A model generated the notes under the pieces. The model was not told the DNA's origin. It saw only the letters and a list, made by a program, of their open reading frames with translations, and ran no database searches. The translations under genes were made by a program, and so were the position numbers. A DNA stretch of 63,233 bases from Candidatus Heimdallarchaeota archaeon B3_Heim (GTDB lineage Archaea; Asgardarchaeota; Heimdallarchaeia; Hodarchaeales; Hodarchaeaceae): assembly GCA_003144275.1 (NCBI GenBank), contig NJBF01000028.1, positions 1 through 63,233 of the forward strand. The letters are read 5' to 3'. Below are positions 25,727-35,417 of this stretch, piece after piece. How positions within the stretch are numbered: the first letter of the stretch is position 1; each line of letters opens with the position of its first letter.

Positions 25727-26452
25727 CTAGGAGTTATTAATCGTACTAACTTTTTTTATCCCCAAATAATGTTCTTGAATCTTTTGAGAACTTAAGAGAT
25801 CACGGGATGGGCCTTCATGAACTTTCTTGCCAATAGCAAGAACATATCCCCGATCACTAATTTTCAGGCTTTGTTTGGCATTCTGCTCTATGAGAAGAAT
25901 TGTCGTTCCGCTTTCTCGTATTTCAATCAATTTATTCAGGATTTCTCGAACCAATTTAGGGGCCAACGCCGCTGTGGGTTCATCAAGACATAATAAAGCT
26001 GGTTTATTGACCATAGCGCGAGCCAATGCCAGCATTTGACGTTCTCCACCAGAGAGATTTTTCGCTTTTTCAGCTTCACGACCTTTTATTGCAGGAAAAA
26101 GGTCATACAGTTCAGAATAGGAATATCTGTCTTTAGAAGGGAGATAAGCACCCATTTCTAAATTTTCATGAATAGTCAAGGAACTAAAGACGTTATTCAA
26201 TTGAGGGACGTAACCAATACCTAATTTTGCGATCTTATTTGGTGATTTTTTATCAATTCGCTTATTATCAAAGATTATTTGACCAGAAAATGGTTTTAGG
26301 AACCCCACGATTGTTTTCATTAGTGTGCTTTTGCCACTACCGTTTGGACCGATGATAGAGACAAACTCTTTTCTTTCTACCTCAATCGAAATATCATGAA
26401 TTACTTCTGCTTTTTCATATCCACCTGTTACATTAGTTACTTCCAACATCAT
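25727..26452 (-). CDS. livF: Branched-chain amino-acid type ABC transporter ATPase (LivF)
   Basis: 241 aa. Walker A GPNGSGKST, Q-loop YVPQLNNVFSSLT, ABC signature LSGGERQML and Walker B PALLCLDEPTAALAP are all present. ILLIEQNAKQSLKISDRGYVL near the end is typical of LivF. It pairs with LivG to power the two permeases upstream. It is the last gene of the liv operon and converges with the phosphofructokinase gene. ATG 26452 is followed by a second ATG, and either may start. Confidence 0.93.
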   Translation of the reverse strand: MMLEVTNVTGGYEKAEVIHDISIEVERKEFVSIIGPNGSGKSTLMKTIVGFLKPFSGQIIFDNKRIDKKSPNKIAKLGIGYVPQLNNVFSSLTIHENLEMGAYLPSKDRYSYSELYDLFPAIKGREAEKAKNLSGGERQMLALARAMVNKPALLCLDEPTAALAPKLVREILNKLIEIRESGTTILLIEQNAKQSLKISDRGYVLAIGKKVHEGPSRDLLSSQKIQEHYLGIKKVSTINNS

Positions 26453-26494
26453 CCTATGAGCCTCAGATTACGTATCCATTTTTGCTATTATGAT

Positions 26495-27307
26495 TTAATC
26501 CTTCTCAATATTACCGAGGTAGGCATCTAGTACTTTGGGATCGTCTTGAATTTCAGATGGAGACCCATGAGCAATTATCTCACCTTTACTCAAAACGAAA
26601 ATTTCGTCACTTGAGTTCATTATAACATCCATATTGTGTTCAACAATAAAGAAAGTTGTATCATCTTTACGAATTTCATCAATTTTTTCAAAAATTTGAT
26701 TACTCAGGGTGGGATTCACTCCAGCTACTGGTTCATCTAGTAGGATAACCTTCCCAACAGTCATTAATGCACGTCCCAAAGCAAGTAATTTCCTTTGACC
26801 CCCACTGAGAACTTCTGCTTTCTCAAGAGCCAGATGATCTATTTCTAAATATCGTAAAATTTCTAATGCTGACTCAGCAAACTGTTTCTCACTTGCTTCC
26901 CACGTAAATCTTTTAAAAAGTCTTTTAATGAGATCTATTAGGACAACACTCAAATTTTCTCCTGGATGTGATTGAGCTCCTAATAACATATTTTCTAAAA
27001 CGGTTAGCATCGGAAAAATCTGAGTGATTTGGAAAGTGCGAACTAAACCCTCACGAACCAACTCATGTGTTTTTTTATGGTTAGTTGTCTTCCCATTTAA
27101 GTATATTTGGCCTGAATCACCTTCATCCTGCGGAATGATGCCTGTAATCACGTTAAATAACGTACTCTTACCTGATCCATTTGGTCCTATTAATCCGACT
27201 ATCTTTTGCTTTTTTAGCTTAACATTAACATTTCTTAATGCCTGTAATCCGCTAAAATTCTTATTTACGTCTTGTGCTTCCAATACGTTGATTTTTAACA
27301 CCTTCAT
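26495..27307 (-). CDS. livG: Branched-chain amino-acid type ABC transporter ATPase (LivG)
   Basis: 270 aa from ATG 27307 (MKVLKINVLEAQDVNKNF). A longer frame reaches 27388 but would overlap the end of livM by 71 bases, so the internal ATG 11 bases after the livM stop is preferred. Walker A GPNGSGKSTLF, VRTFQITQIFPMLTVLENML (LivG-type Q-loop region), signature LSGGQRKLL, Walker B VILLDEPVAGVNP and the His switch VEHNMDVIM are intact. Confidence 0.93.
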   Translation of the reverse strand: MKVLKINVLEAQDVNKNFSGLQALRNVNVKLKKQKIVGLIGPNGSGKSTLFNVITGIIPQDEGDSGQIYLNGKTTNHKKTHELVREGLVRTFQITQIFPMLTVLENMLLGAQSHPGENLSVVLIDLIKRLFKRFTWEASEKQFAESALEILRYLEIDHLALEKAEVLSGGQRKLLALGRALMTVGKVILLDEPVAGVNPTLSNQIFEKIDEIRKDDTTFFIVEHNMDVIMNSSDEIFVLSKGEIIAHGSPSEIQDDPKVLDAYLGNIEKD

Positions 27308-27317
27308 ATCAGATTTG

Positions 27318-28619
27318 TTATTGATTATCGTCTTTTTCAGAAGATAAGTTCTTCTCTTTCGAATCCTCCAATAGTGCAATATCTGCAACAGTTTTGATCG
27401 GACGTTCAGGAAATACCCCCTTTGGCCTATATATCAAAAATAATATCAATAATATTCCAAAGACAAATTGAGGATAATATTCAGGAGGATTTATTATTAT
27501 TAAACTCTGAAAAAATGAAATAGGGTCTAAAGATGCAATGAATTCCCCTACAAACGGAATTAAGGAGAATATTTGCCGGTACAAATCGCTAATAGGATTT
27601 AAATACTTCGTGAATTGACCTACGAAGGTAGGTATATCCGAAGTCAATACTCGAGCTAAGTATTCGATACCCCATATAAAAAGACTTCCAAAGATTACTC
27701 CTCGATTATTACCTAAACCCCCAATGATTATGACTATCCACAGGAAAAAAGTATAATATGGAGGGAATCCACCTGGAGAGAAAGCAACAATATAAAGTGC
27801 CCAAACGCCCCCCGCGAGACCGGCAAGGACGCTACTCAATACAAACGCTTTTATTCGATATGAAACGATGTTTTTGCCTAAACTTTCCGCAGCCAACTCG
27901 TTATCTCGAATAGATTTTAATACACGACCAAATGGTGAATTATACAAAACCTCTAGGAACAAATAAACTAGGAGGAAGATAACCGTAATTACAATAAGAA
28001 ACATGAGATCAGCAACATGAGAAGCAAGAATTACTATATCACCAATAACCAGATCCGTAGTTATAGAAGATCGAAAGATATTTTCTATCGTTAGACCTAA
28101 TACCCCTCCTGATGTTTGTCTGTTCTGTGGCCATGCAATCCAGGTTTCTGCTCTCAAAACTGTTCGTAATGTTTCACCAACAGCAATAGTAACTATCGCT
28201 AAATAGTCTTCCCGAAGTTTAAGTGTGGGAATCGCTAATAAATAGCCAAAGAAGCCTGTTACAAGCATTCCAATAGGTATTGCGATAAAAATAGGATACC
28301 TAAACAAAAAAGCAAGACCAGTAGCATAACAACCTATCATAAAAAAGCCAATTTTTCCAAAATTAGAAATTCCAGTTACTCCTACTTCGAGATTCAGTGA
28401 AAGAGCCGCGATCCCAAAAATTCCTGCATAAGAAAACAAGGGGAGAGTAACATCAAGAGGCTTTGGAACAACCGTATCTAATATTGGAATATAAAGGTCA
28501 ATGTCAAAAGGAATGGCATCGAATGATAAAAATACTGTTAGTAAGATGAAAGAGCTAATCCAGGCAATCAGAATCAAAAGGATTTTATGCCCTTTGAAAA
28601 ATATGTTGACTTTTTGCAT
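27318..28619 (-). CDS. livM: Branched-chain amino-acid type ABC permease (LivM)
   Basis: 433 aa, about ten membrane helices. LSLNLEVGVTGISNFGKIGF is the characteristic LivM motif, and the ATPase-contact loop is near RVLKSIRDNELAAESLGKN. It is longer than many LivM proteins because of an N-terminal helix with an extended loop and a charged C-terminal tail. AGGAGG lies at a good distance before the ATG. It starts 12 bases after the livH stop, so the genes are coupled. Confidence 0.92.
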   Translation of the reverse strand: MQKVNIFFKGHKILLILIAWISSFILLTVFLSFDAIPFDIDLYIPILDTVVPKPLDVTLPLFSYAGIFGIAALSLNLEVGVTGISNFGKIGFFMIGCYATGLAFLFRYPIFIAIPIGMLVTGFFGYLLAIPTLKLREDYLAIVTIAVGETLRTVLRAETWIAWPQNRQTSGGVLGLTIENIFRSSITTDLVIGDIVILASHVADLMFLIVITVIFLLVYLFLEVLYNSPFGRVLKSIRDNELAAESLGKNIVSYRIKAFVLSSVLAGLAGGVWALYIVAFSPGGFPPYYTFFLWIVIIIGGLGNNRGVIFGSLFIWGIEYLARVLTSDIPTFVGQFTKYLNPISDLYRQIFSLIPFVGEFIASLDPISFFQSLIIINPPEYYPQFVFGILLILFLIYRPKGVFPERPIKTVADIALLEDSKEKNLSSEKDDNQ

Positions 28620-28631
28620 GTTTATTTCCTC

Positions 28632-31001
28632 CTATCGATCCTTGGCCAAATCTTCTCCAAAAATTCCTGTGGGTTTTATTAATAATACACAGATTAAAAT
28701 AATGAATCCTATAGCATTTTGATATAGCTCACCCGCCAAACTAGGTTCAATTTTAAAAGTTTGAATAGATAAATCACCAAGAATTATAGGAATCTCCATT
28801 CTCAACTGTTCAAAAGTTGTATCTCGCAAGCTTGAGATTAAAAATGCACCAAAACTTTCAGCGAATCCAATGATATACGCTGCGACAATGGCACCACGAT
28901 AACTCCCAATGCCACCTAAAATAACGACCGCAAATATGGGAAGTAGGAGTAAAAAACCTTTATCTGGATAAAATGGTGTGTTTGCTAAGAATCGTAAGAC
29001 CCCTCCCATCCCTGCAAAACCGGCACCTAAAATCCAGACGATTGCAACTACGTACCCCTTTGAAATCCCAGACGTTTGAGCTAAATTGGGATTATCGGCC
29101 ATAGCACGTATAGCTTTTCCAAGTTTTGTACGTGTGATTAATAGATCTAGGAAAATTACAAATACTAGTCCCAAAACAATGATAACCACATGGAGATCGT
29201 ACAATCTCGGTTGACCAACGATTTGCAAAGATTTCGATAAGTTTGTATATGTATCTGTTAATATCACACGTATTACAAATGATACACCAATGCTGGCAAT
29301 CATTAGCGTACTTGGTGCTGCTTTCCTAGCTCGCAAAGGTCGAAAAACGATGAAATCAACAATTAAAGCTAAAATAGCACTTGCTATGAAGGCTGTGATC
29401 AAAATAATCCCCAATAGAGGTAGAAAAGGGATAATTACTAGATTAATACCTAATGCTTTACTTATAAAACCTTCAAGAATTGTAATTAGTCCAGAGATCA
29501 ATGGTTCTAAGCCAGAAAATATATTAACAAATATTTCATTTGACAAGAAACCTTCTAATAATGCAATAAAAGGTGGTAAGCTAAATACAACAATGTAAGG
29601 GCCATAAACAACAAATTCGCCATGACTAAAGTTAGCAAAACCCAAACTTTTATACGTTAATGAGAGTCCTACCCCAAGAAGTACGTAAATGCTTCCAATA
29701 AAAGCTGAACTTCTCAATGTAATTATTAATATATCGATACCAACTTCACCAAATCCACCATATTCGAAGAAAAGCAAATATGATCGGAGAAATAATATTA
29801 GCATTAATGGGAAGGCAAAAACGGCGAATTTCCATAGTGCAAACTCTTTTATTTTTTGGAGGAAATTATAGATACTAATTTTTCGAATAGACCATATAAG
29901 GATCAAAGGCCCTGATAGGAGTTCGAGAAAGATCCGAATATTGAGATTAGATATTGTTGGAAATGAAAAATCCAATCCACCAAATGAAATAGATTGCCAA
30001 GTAATCGATACTTTGGATGCTAAGAATTCTAATGGGATTATCAGAGTTAATCCTATACCAATAAGGAATATTAAAGTAACAACGATTTGAGGGAGATTAT
30101 ACTCTTCAAGAAATGGCGCCTTTTGAGTTAAAATTCGTGAAAATCTGTCTTTCAAATTTTTACGCCAGACAAACAGGAGATAAACCAGTCCGAAAACTAG
30201 AAAAAAGACGGTAAAAGGAGTACCCAAAATTCCGAATATAGGAACGTTAAATACTGAGCTGATGAAACCCAGACTCCCAATGAGTAGGAAAATAATGCTC
30301 CAACTAGTTGATAATATCATTGATAGTCGGTGGAGATCAACTTCAGGTTTAATTTGAGATAAAGACCTTATCACGAATAGAGATCCGAAGAATATTTCTA
30401 GAAAAGCGATTGAGACTTCGTGCCAAAATAGTTCGAATGGTACCAATACTAGCAACCCTATTCCAGGGATGAGTACAATTAAATTTCTAGTCCTTCGTGA
30501 AAGTAATGATATTAATGAATTGGTTTTGCGTGATAAAGTTAAGTATATGCTTGGGAGATCTTCTCGCCAGACATAAAGAAGGAAAACAAAACCATAAACA
30601 AATGTGAAATAAGTTATCAAATTATCAGAGATACCGAATAGAGATATCCCAAGAACAGAGCTGAAAACCCCGATACTCCCAAATATTATGAATATAACGC
30701 TCCAAATGACGGTTAGAAGTTTTATTATAGTATTAGTCAAGTAGTAAGGTTTAATTTTCTGGATTGCCCACAAGGCAATATAGGGACCAAATAACAGCTC
30801 AAAAATTAGACGTAAATTGAAATTCTTAATTACAGGATAAGGAAAATTAATATTACCAAGTAGTGTGTGGCTCCAAGTAACAGTGATTCCTGAGGTAATC
30901 AAGTCAAAAGGAATTGCTAAGATAACTATGCATCCAAGAAACAATACGAAAAAACGTACTATTAACGATTCTGAAGGTGAGGTTAACGTATTTGAAGACA
31001 T
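28632..31001 (-). CDS. livH: LivH-type ABC permease with a repeated N-terminal membrane extension
   Basis: 789 aa, against about 300 for usual LivH. Residues about 430-789 are LivH: SSAFIGSIYVLLGVGLSLTY then LGFANFSHGEFVVYG, and GGIGSYRGAIVAAYIIGFAE. Residues 1-400 hold three related membrane units (about 15-158, 175-295, 306-380). Units 1 and 2 share GSIGVFSSVLGISLFGI and GSLGFISSVFNVPIFGI, then YVWREDLP and FVWRKNLK. Units 1 and 3 share TWSHTLLGNINFPYPVIKNF and TWQSISFGGLDFSFPTISNL. The extension's function is unknown. It is not seen in textbook Liv systems. Confidence 0.88.
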   Translation of the reverse strand: MSSNTLTSPSESLIVRFFVLFLGCIVILAIPFDLITSGITVTWSHTLLGNINFPYPVIKNFNLRLIFELLFGPYIALWAIQKIKPYYLTNTIIKLLTVIWSVIFIIFGSIGVFSSVLGISLFGISDNLITYFTFVYGFVFLLYVWREDLPSIYLTLSRKTNSLISLLSRRTRNLIVLIPGIGLLVLVPFELFWHEVSIAFLEIFFGSLFVIRSLSQIKPEVDLHRLSMILSTSWSIIFLLIGSLGFISSVFNVPIFGILGTPFTVFFLVFGLVYLLFVWRKNLKDRFSRILTQKAPFLEEYNLPQIVVTLIFLIGIGLTLIIPLEFLASKVSITWQSISFGGLDFSFPTISNLNIRIFLELLSGPLILIWSIRKISIYNFLQKIKEFALWKFAVFAFPLMLILFLRSYLLFFEYGGFGEVGIDILIITLRSSAFIGSIYVLLGVGLSLTYKSLGFANFSHGEFVVYGPYIVVFSLPPFIALLEGFLSNEIFVNIFSGLEPLISGLITILEGFISKALGINLVIIPFLPLLGIILITAFIASAILALIVDFIVFRPLRARKAAPSTLMIASIGVSFVIRVILTDTYTNLSKSLQIVGQPRLYDLHVVIIVLGLVFVIFLDLLITRTKLGKAIRAMADNPNLAQTSGISKGYVVAIVWILGAGFAGMGGVLRFLANTPFYPDKGFLLLLPIFAVVILGGIGSYRGAIVAAYIIGFAESFGAFLISSLRDTTFEQLRMEIPIILGDLSIQTFKIEPSLAGELYQNAIGFIILICVLLIKPTGIFGEDLAKDR

Positions 31002-31083
31002 TGTTATATCACAACAGTGTTAAAACTCATACCCTGAGTTCTATTCGCTATAATAAACTTCCTAAATAGGTACAATAAAAGAT

Positions 31084-31104
31084 TTTTTGATTAAAAAAAA
31101 AAAA
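31084..31104 (-). terminator. T12 tract between the binding-protein and permease genes
   Basis: On the reverse strand a run of twelve T (31104-31093) starts seven bases after the binding-protein stop and is followed by a second T-rich run. A leaky archaeal terminator here would let the binding protein be made in excess over the permease genes downstream, as is usual for such systems. Confidence 0.55.
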
Positions 31105-31110
31105 GAAGGA

Positions 31111-32472
31111 TTACTTCTTAGTACGTTTCTTATAGAAGAGGAGGATTGCCACTCCGGCTAGACCGAATAAGATGGAAAATCCAGGTGCGGTGGTTTTCAA
31201 TTCGAAGTCCTCTGGATCGACAAAATTGCTGAATAATTCAACACCATCAGCAGACGACCAACTACCAACCGCTTTTACTGTACCATCTTGGAATTGCCAA
31301 ACGTCATATGTTGACTGGGTAACATCTCCAAGGCTAGAGAATGTTTTATTCCCTGTAGCTCCTATGTAACCTTTTCCTACTGCAGCGATTTCAGCATTAA
31401 CTAATTCACCATCATAGGCTCCAGCTTCTTCAATAGCAAGACATCCAACCATCATCGCGTCATATGCGAAATCTGAAAATAAACTGATCTTGCCACCAAA
31501 ATAAGCTAAGCCTGCAGCTTCTAAAGCTTGTAAGCTTGCGTTGAAATCATCAAACTTTCCTTCACCTGTTCCAAAGGAATGAGGTCGTGTCCCTAGAGTA
31601 TATTGAGCATCTTCCACTATGGTAGCTGTTGTTTCACTGGCATTAAGAATTGATGCATCGGCAATACCATCTGTTCCGAAAATGGGTAAATCTATACCTG
31701 CATTACGAACTTCAGTGATGAATGAACCTCCGTCTATAACGTAAGAAATCATTGCTATTGCTTCAGCATTAACTGCTGCTTTAATACTTGATACTGTGAC
31801 TGAAAAATCAGTAGTACCAGGGAAATAGCTAATTTGAGACGAAACATTACTTCCTAATCCACGGAATTCGGTTTTGAGACTATCTCCAAATCCAGTTCCA
31901 TAATCATCACCACGATGTACGATGACAATGTCTGTATAGCCTACTTCGTCTATTAATTCGGCCAATCCTTCAGCTTGTAACGAATCTTTTGGAACTGTTC
32001 TCCAGAAATAATCGTAAAGCGGATTAGACAACATTTCTGCTGTAGATGCATATGAGATCTGTGGAATGTGATCAACTCTGGCTAACTCAGCCACAGCTTT
32101 CGAAGCAGATGATCCTGCTGCACCAATGATCAGCTCGCAACCAGCAGCTTTCAAAACATTGTATGCTGTTACCGCTGCAGTTTCTTCTGCTTTAGAATCT
32201 TGGATATTTAATGTGACATTAAAGCCAAAATCAGCGGAACGATTGATTTCCCACGCTGCAGCTCGCACACCATCCAATAACCCTTGTCCTAAAGGTGCAA
32301 GTTCCCCTGAAATAGGAGCTAAAACTCCAATTTCATAGACAACAGTAGGAGAGCCAGTTGGTGTATTTACGACAGTTGGTTGTGCTTGTACGGTAGACAA
32401 TCCTATAAATCCGAGGAGAAGGAATGTCAAACCAAAAGTTTTTAATTTTTTAGATGTATTCACATTTTTCAC
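31111..32472 (-). CDS. livK: Branched-chain amino-acid type substrate-binding lipo/anchored protein
   Basis: 453 aa with a GTG start. A signal peptide (about residues 1-30, ending near VQAQPT) is followed by the type I periplasmic-binding fold of the LivJ/LivK class: IGVLAPISGELAPLGQGLLDG and ELIIGAAGSSASKAVAELA. The C-terminus is a membrane anchor of the archaeal PGF type: APGFSILFGLAGVAILLF then KKRTKK. Such tails are cut and lipid-attached by archaeosortase in other archaea; no archaeosortase gene is in the window. The substrate may be an amino acid, amide or urea-like compound. It is the first gene of the liv operon. Confidence 0.92.
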   Translation of the reverse strand: MKNVNTSKKLKTFGLTFLLLGFIGLSTVQAQPTVVNTPTGSPTVVYEIGVLAPISGELAPLGQGLLDGVRAAAWEINRSADFGFNVTLNIQDSKAEETAAVTAYNVLKAAGCELIIGAAGSSASKAVAELARVDHIPQISYASTAEMLSNPLYDYFWRTVPKDSLQAEGLAELIDEVGYTDIVIVHRGDDYGTGFGDSLKTEFRGLGSNVSSQISYFPGTTDFSVTVSSIKAAVNAEAIAMISYVIDGGSFITEVRNAGIDLPIFGTDGIADASILNASETTATIVEDAQYTLGTRPHSFGTGEGKFDDFNASLQALEAAGLAYFGGKISLFSDFAYDAMMVGCLAIEEAGAYDGELVNAEIAAVGKGYIGATGNKTFSSLGDVTQSTYDVWQFQDGTVKAVGSWSSADGVELFSNFVDPEDFELKTTAPGFSILFGLAGVAILLFYKKRTKK

Positions 32473-32669
32473 ATCATTTTCTTTTACTAAGAGTTCTTAT
32501 ACCAAATGCTTAGAGCGATTCTTGATTGATTCAAAATATTCCAAAAACATGACCTTTAATAATCACGATCAGCATTTGGAAAATTTTAAAGCACTGGAAT
32601 TACCAAGAACATATCGTAGATAACCCTCCTTAATCCAAACACCCAGATTGTATCACAAAACACAAGCAG

Positions 32670-32760
32670 TCGGTTCGGATTTAAGGAAGCTCACTGGCAT
32701 TAATATTAATACCAGTGCCAGATAATCTCAATAATTCTGCAGTCAAACAATCCGAATCGA
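32670..32760. repeat. Nested palindromes upstream of the liv operon
   Basis: An outer inverted repeat, TCGGTTCGGATT (32670-32681) and AATCCGAATCGA (32749-32760), matches at 11 of 12 positions. Between its arms lies a 26-base palindrome (32692-32717) with CACTGG and CCAGTG ends around ATTAATATTAAT, broken by a single mismatch pair. The set lies about 200-290 bases before the binding-protein start in an otherwise gene-free 450-base stretch (32473-32928). It could be operator sites, a structured leader RNA or the relic of a small repeat element. Confidence 0.5.
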
Positions 32761-32928
32761 ATCATTAACATTCATGAAAAATCCTACAATATATTCTTTT
32801 TAAGACTTGTTTATATTGCAATTACATTTTCAAGCTAAGTTTTTTCCTTTAATTGGTAACTAAGTCAATTTAAGTGATACAACTGAGAATTATTAACTAG
32901 TTTTTAGTCATTTTGGTTATTTTTATCT

Positions 32929-33750
32929 TTAACCCTCATATTTTTCTCGATACTGGTTTGCAGCAGTCACAGCTTTTGACGTATCAACTGCTATGCGCTT
33001 CTGCCACCAGAATGTATCGATAGCATAGAAGAAAATTGCGGTAAGAAAGAAAATAATCGGTAGAGGATCAATTGGATTCTGTACTAGTAAGTCATAAGTC
33101 ATCTTCGCACCCATAAGAATTAATGAGTAGCCAAATGAAAGAAAGATAAAACTCAAGCTGTCAATATAGAGCCAATTCTTAATCCAGTTCACACCCGCAA
33201 ATTCGATGTATGATCCGACAAAAATTGCTATAAATAGCAAACCTAGTTCATCTGCAGAATAAAAAGCTAAGAATGCACACAAGGCGCGTAGATATAGGAA
33301 GTATTGATCTCTCCGTGTTTCACCAAATCGAGCTTCAAATATAATCATTGGTATAAGAAGAAGAATTCCAGGTAAGAAAAACCTATCTAAAGGGGCCTCT
33401 ACAATACGACTAATAGATAAAGTAAACATGCTAACCATGCCCCAAGCAAATCCTACATAGTAACTATATCCAAAAGTCGAATCCCACGGATGATATTTCC
33501 ATTTTTTAGAATTTACACCCCAGTAATCCGTTATATAACCAACTACTAGCCCAAACCAGAAAAATGCCCATAAATTAGGCCCTGGTCCAAAAACTATCTC
33601 ATAAAGAACCATATATAGAATACCTAAGCCTAAACAAATCCAATCATTTCGTGTTTTGTTATTTAACCAAAGGACGAATGGTACACCAAATAGAAAAAAA
33701 GCTAAATCCCACAAAGGAATAAGGGATACAAATTCTTCCGGTAATAGCAT
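32929..33750 (-). CDS. Multi-pass membrane protein, unknown function
   Basis: 273 aa with about eight or nine predicted membrane helices over nearly its whole length and a short charged C-terminal tail. Conserved-looking polar features between helices include EIVFGPGPNLW, NSKKWKYHPWDSTFGYSYYV and ARFGETRRDQYF; a His and Trp/Tyr-rich loop is unusual for a simple channel. I do not recognise the family. It stands alone between the liv operon and the thioredoxin gene. The ATG has a GAGAG-type site upstream. Confidence 0.7.
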   Translation of the reverse strand: MLLPEEFVSLIPLWDLAFFLFGVPFVLWLNNKTRNDWICLGLGILYMVLYEIVFGPGPNLWAFFWFGLVVGYITDYWGVNSKKWKYHPWDSTFGYSYYVGFAWGMVSMFTLSISRIVEAPLDRFFLPGILLLIPMIIFEARFGETRRDQYFLYLRALCAFLAFYSADELGLLFIAIFVGSYIEFAGVNWIKNWLYIDSLSFIFLSFGYSLILMGAKMTYDLLVQNPIDPLPIIFFLTAIFFYAIDTFWWQKRIAVDTSKAVTAANQYREKYEG

Positions 33751-34000
33751 GTACAGATCTCTCTTGACTATTAATCTTTAAACAAATCTGATATATCTTC
33801 TCTAGGAGGCAACCCTTATTAAAGGTCTCTCATTTCTATATTTGAAAGAGATATTTTAATATTATTGTGGATCAGCGGAGCATGACACTACGTAATAAAA
33901 CTACTGCGAATGGTTACATCTTCGTAGGAGAATTTTTATTGATAGGAGGAGTTTTCCGTCCATTAACTAAAAGATAACCAATAAAATCAAGGTGTTGCTA

Positions 34001-34336
34001 ATGGTATCCGTTATAACCGAGGAAGAGTTTGCCGAACGAATAAGGTCTAATGTTGCATCCAATAATCCCCGTCCCTTAGTTGTTGACTGTTTTACGGATT
34101 GGTGCCCGCCCTGTAAGGTATCGGCACCTGTTTATGAATCATTGAGCAAGGAATATACGGCAGCCGATTTTGTCAAAATAAATGTTGATAAAAATCCGGG
34201 TGTAGCTCACAAGTTAAATGTACGAGGAGTTCCAACTTTTGCAATACTTCGGGGTAATAAGATTATCGCTAAAATAGTGGGCGCAGATATGCGAAAAGTT
34301 GAGAGCAAGATAAAAGAAGCAATTAAAGAGTCTTAG
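34001..34336 (+). CDS. Thioredoxin
   Basis: 111 aa from ATG 34001, with AAGGTG six bases before it. An in-frame GTG at 33992 is a weaker choice. The fold has LVVDCFTDWCPPCKVSAPVY with active site WCPPC rather than the common WCGPC, and the cis-Pro in VRGVPTFAIL. It reduces disulfides in the cytosol. The CPPC active site would shift redox potential relative to CGPC, which is known for thioredoxin-fold proteins generally; the actual value cannot be read. Single gene, no reductase beside it. Confidence 0.92.
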   Translation: MVSVITEEEFAERIRSNVASNNPRPLVVDCFTDWCPPCKVSAPVYESLSKEYTAADFVKINVDKNPGVAHKLNVRGVPTFAILRGNKIIAKIVGADMRKVESKIKEAIKES

Positions 34337-34519
34337 AAGGGGTCTTGCTAGTGTGCTGTGGGGTGTAGATCCTAATCTCTTCTATTTCTTGACTTCTCTG
34401 AATATTTTTCTTCAGGTGAAAATAACCCCACTCCAATTAAATCATGAGTAATTCTGGTTTATTCGCTAGATTTATAATTTATATTACATTTAAACTTCTA
34501 ATGATAGCGAGTTCTTATT

Positions 34520-35395
34520 ATGTCATCTACTGATTACTACAAATCTTTAGGCGTCTCGAAAAGTGCTTCTAAGAGTGAAATAAAAAAGGCTTATCGTAAA
34601 TTAGCCTTAAAATACCATCCCGACAGAGCAGTGAAAAGTGGTATGGATCCTAAAGAGGCTGAAGAAAAATTTAAGGAAATTTCTGAAGCTTATTCTGTTT
34701 TATCAGATGAAACTAAACGACAGCAATATGATCAATTCGGTTCTGATTACTTTTCTCAATTCAGAGGTCAGAGTGGCTTTCGTACATCGGTCGATCCTTT
34801 TGAGATATTTTCTCAGTTTTTTGGGGGGTCTTCAGGAGGTTTTTCCTTTCAAAATATGGGGGGGTCTCCATTTTCAAGTTTCCAACAACAGACACGAGCC
34901 CAAAAAGGATCAGATATCCAAATTTCCTTTAAAGTGACATCTTCTGACTTGTCAATTAATGATTCAATCCTAAAGAAAGTCATAAGTCTGAAAAGACGAT
35001 TTGCTGATGGAAGTGAAAAAACAGAAAAAATTAGAATTCCTATCCCAAAGAATGTAGAAGATGGGAAAATTCTGAGAATCCCAAAGAAGGGAAACCAAGG
35101 GAAACAAGGTGGTCCACCTGGAGATTTATTGGTTAAAATCTCACTTGTTGATGATATTTTAGCCATTCCAATCTCAATCTTTCTTGCGATTCGAGGATCA
35201 GAAAGTCTTTCAATAAAATCTCCTTCAGGAGATAGTTTAAGGGGAAAAATCCCGCCCAATACCCGTGATGGAGATTTATTAAATTTTATATCCGATATTG
35301 GAGCTAAAAGAAAGATTCGGGTTGTATATCGATATCCTTCTCAATTATCAGAAGAGAAAATTGCGTTATTAAACGAGTTGATTGAATTAAACTAA
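34520..35395 (+). CDS. DnaJ-like (type II, CbpA/DnaJB-like) co-chaperone
   Basis: 291 aa. The N-terminal J domain (residues about 5-72) has the HPD motif in [15 protein letters not shown] Gly/Phe/Ser/Gln-rich hinge (about 75-130) follows, then two C-terminal substrate-binding beta domains ([20 protein letters not shown] and the second near [13 protein letters not shown]). The Cys-rich zinc domain of true DnaJ is absent, so it is the CbpA class. It stimulates Hsp70 ATPase. No dnaK or grpE is adjacent. ATG has no clear ribosome site, and a TTTATAATTTATATT sequence about 40 bases upstream may be the TATA region of a short-leader transcript. Confidence 0.9.
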   Translation: MSSTDYYKSLGVSKSASKSEIKKAYRKLALKYHPDRAVKSGMDPKEAEEKFKEISEAYSVLSDETKRQQYDQFGSDYFSQFRGQSGFRTSVDPFEIFSQFFGGSSGGFSFQNMGGSPFSSFQQQTRAQKGSDIQISFKVTSSDLSINDSILKKVISLKRRFADGSEKTEKIRIPIPKNVEDGKILRIPKKGNQGKQGGPPGDLLVKISLVDDILAIPISIFLAIRGSESLSIKSPSGDSLRGKIPPNTRDGDLLNFISDIGAKRKIRVVYRYPSQLSEEKIALLNELIELN

Positions 35396-35417
35396 AATAA
35401 CTTTGGTATCAGTCCTT

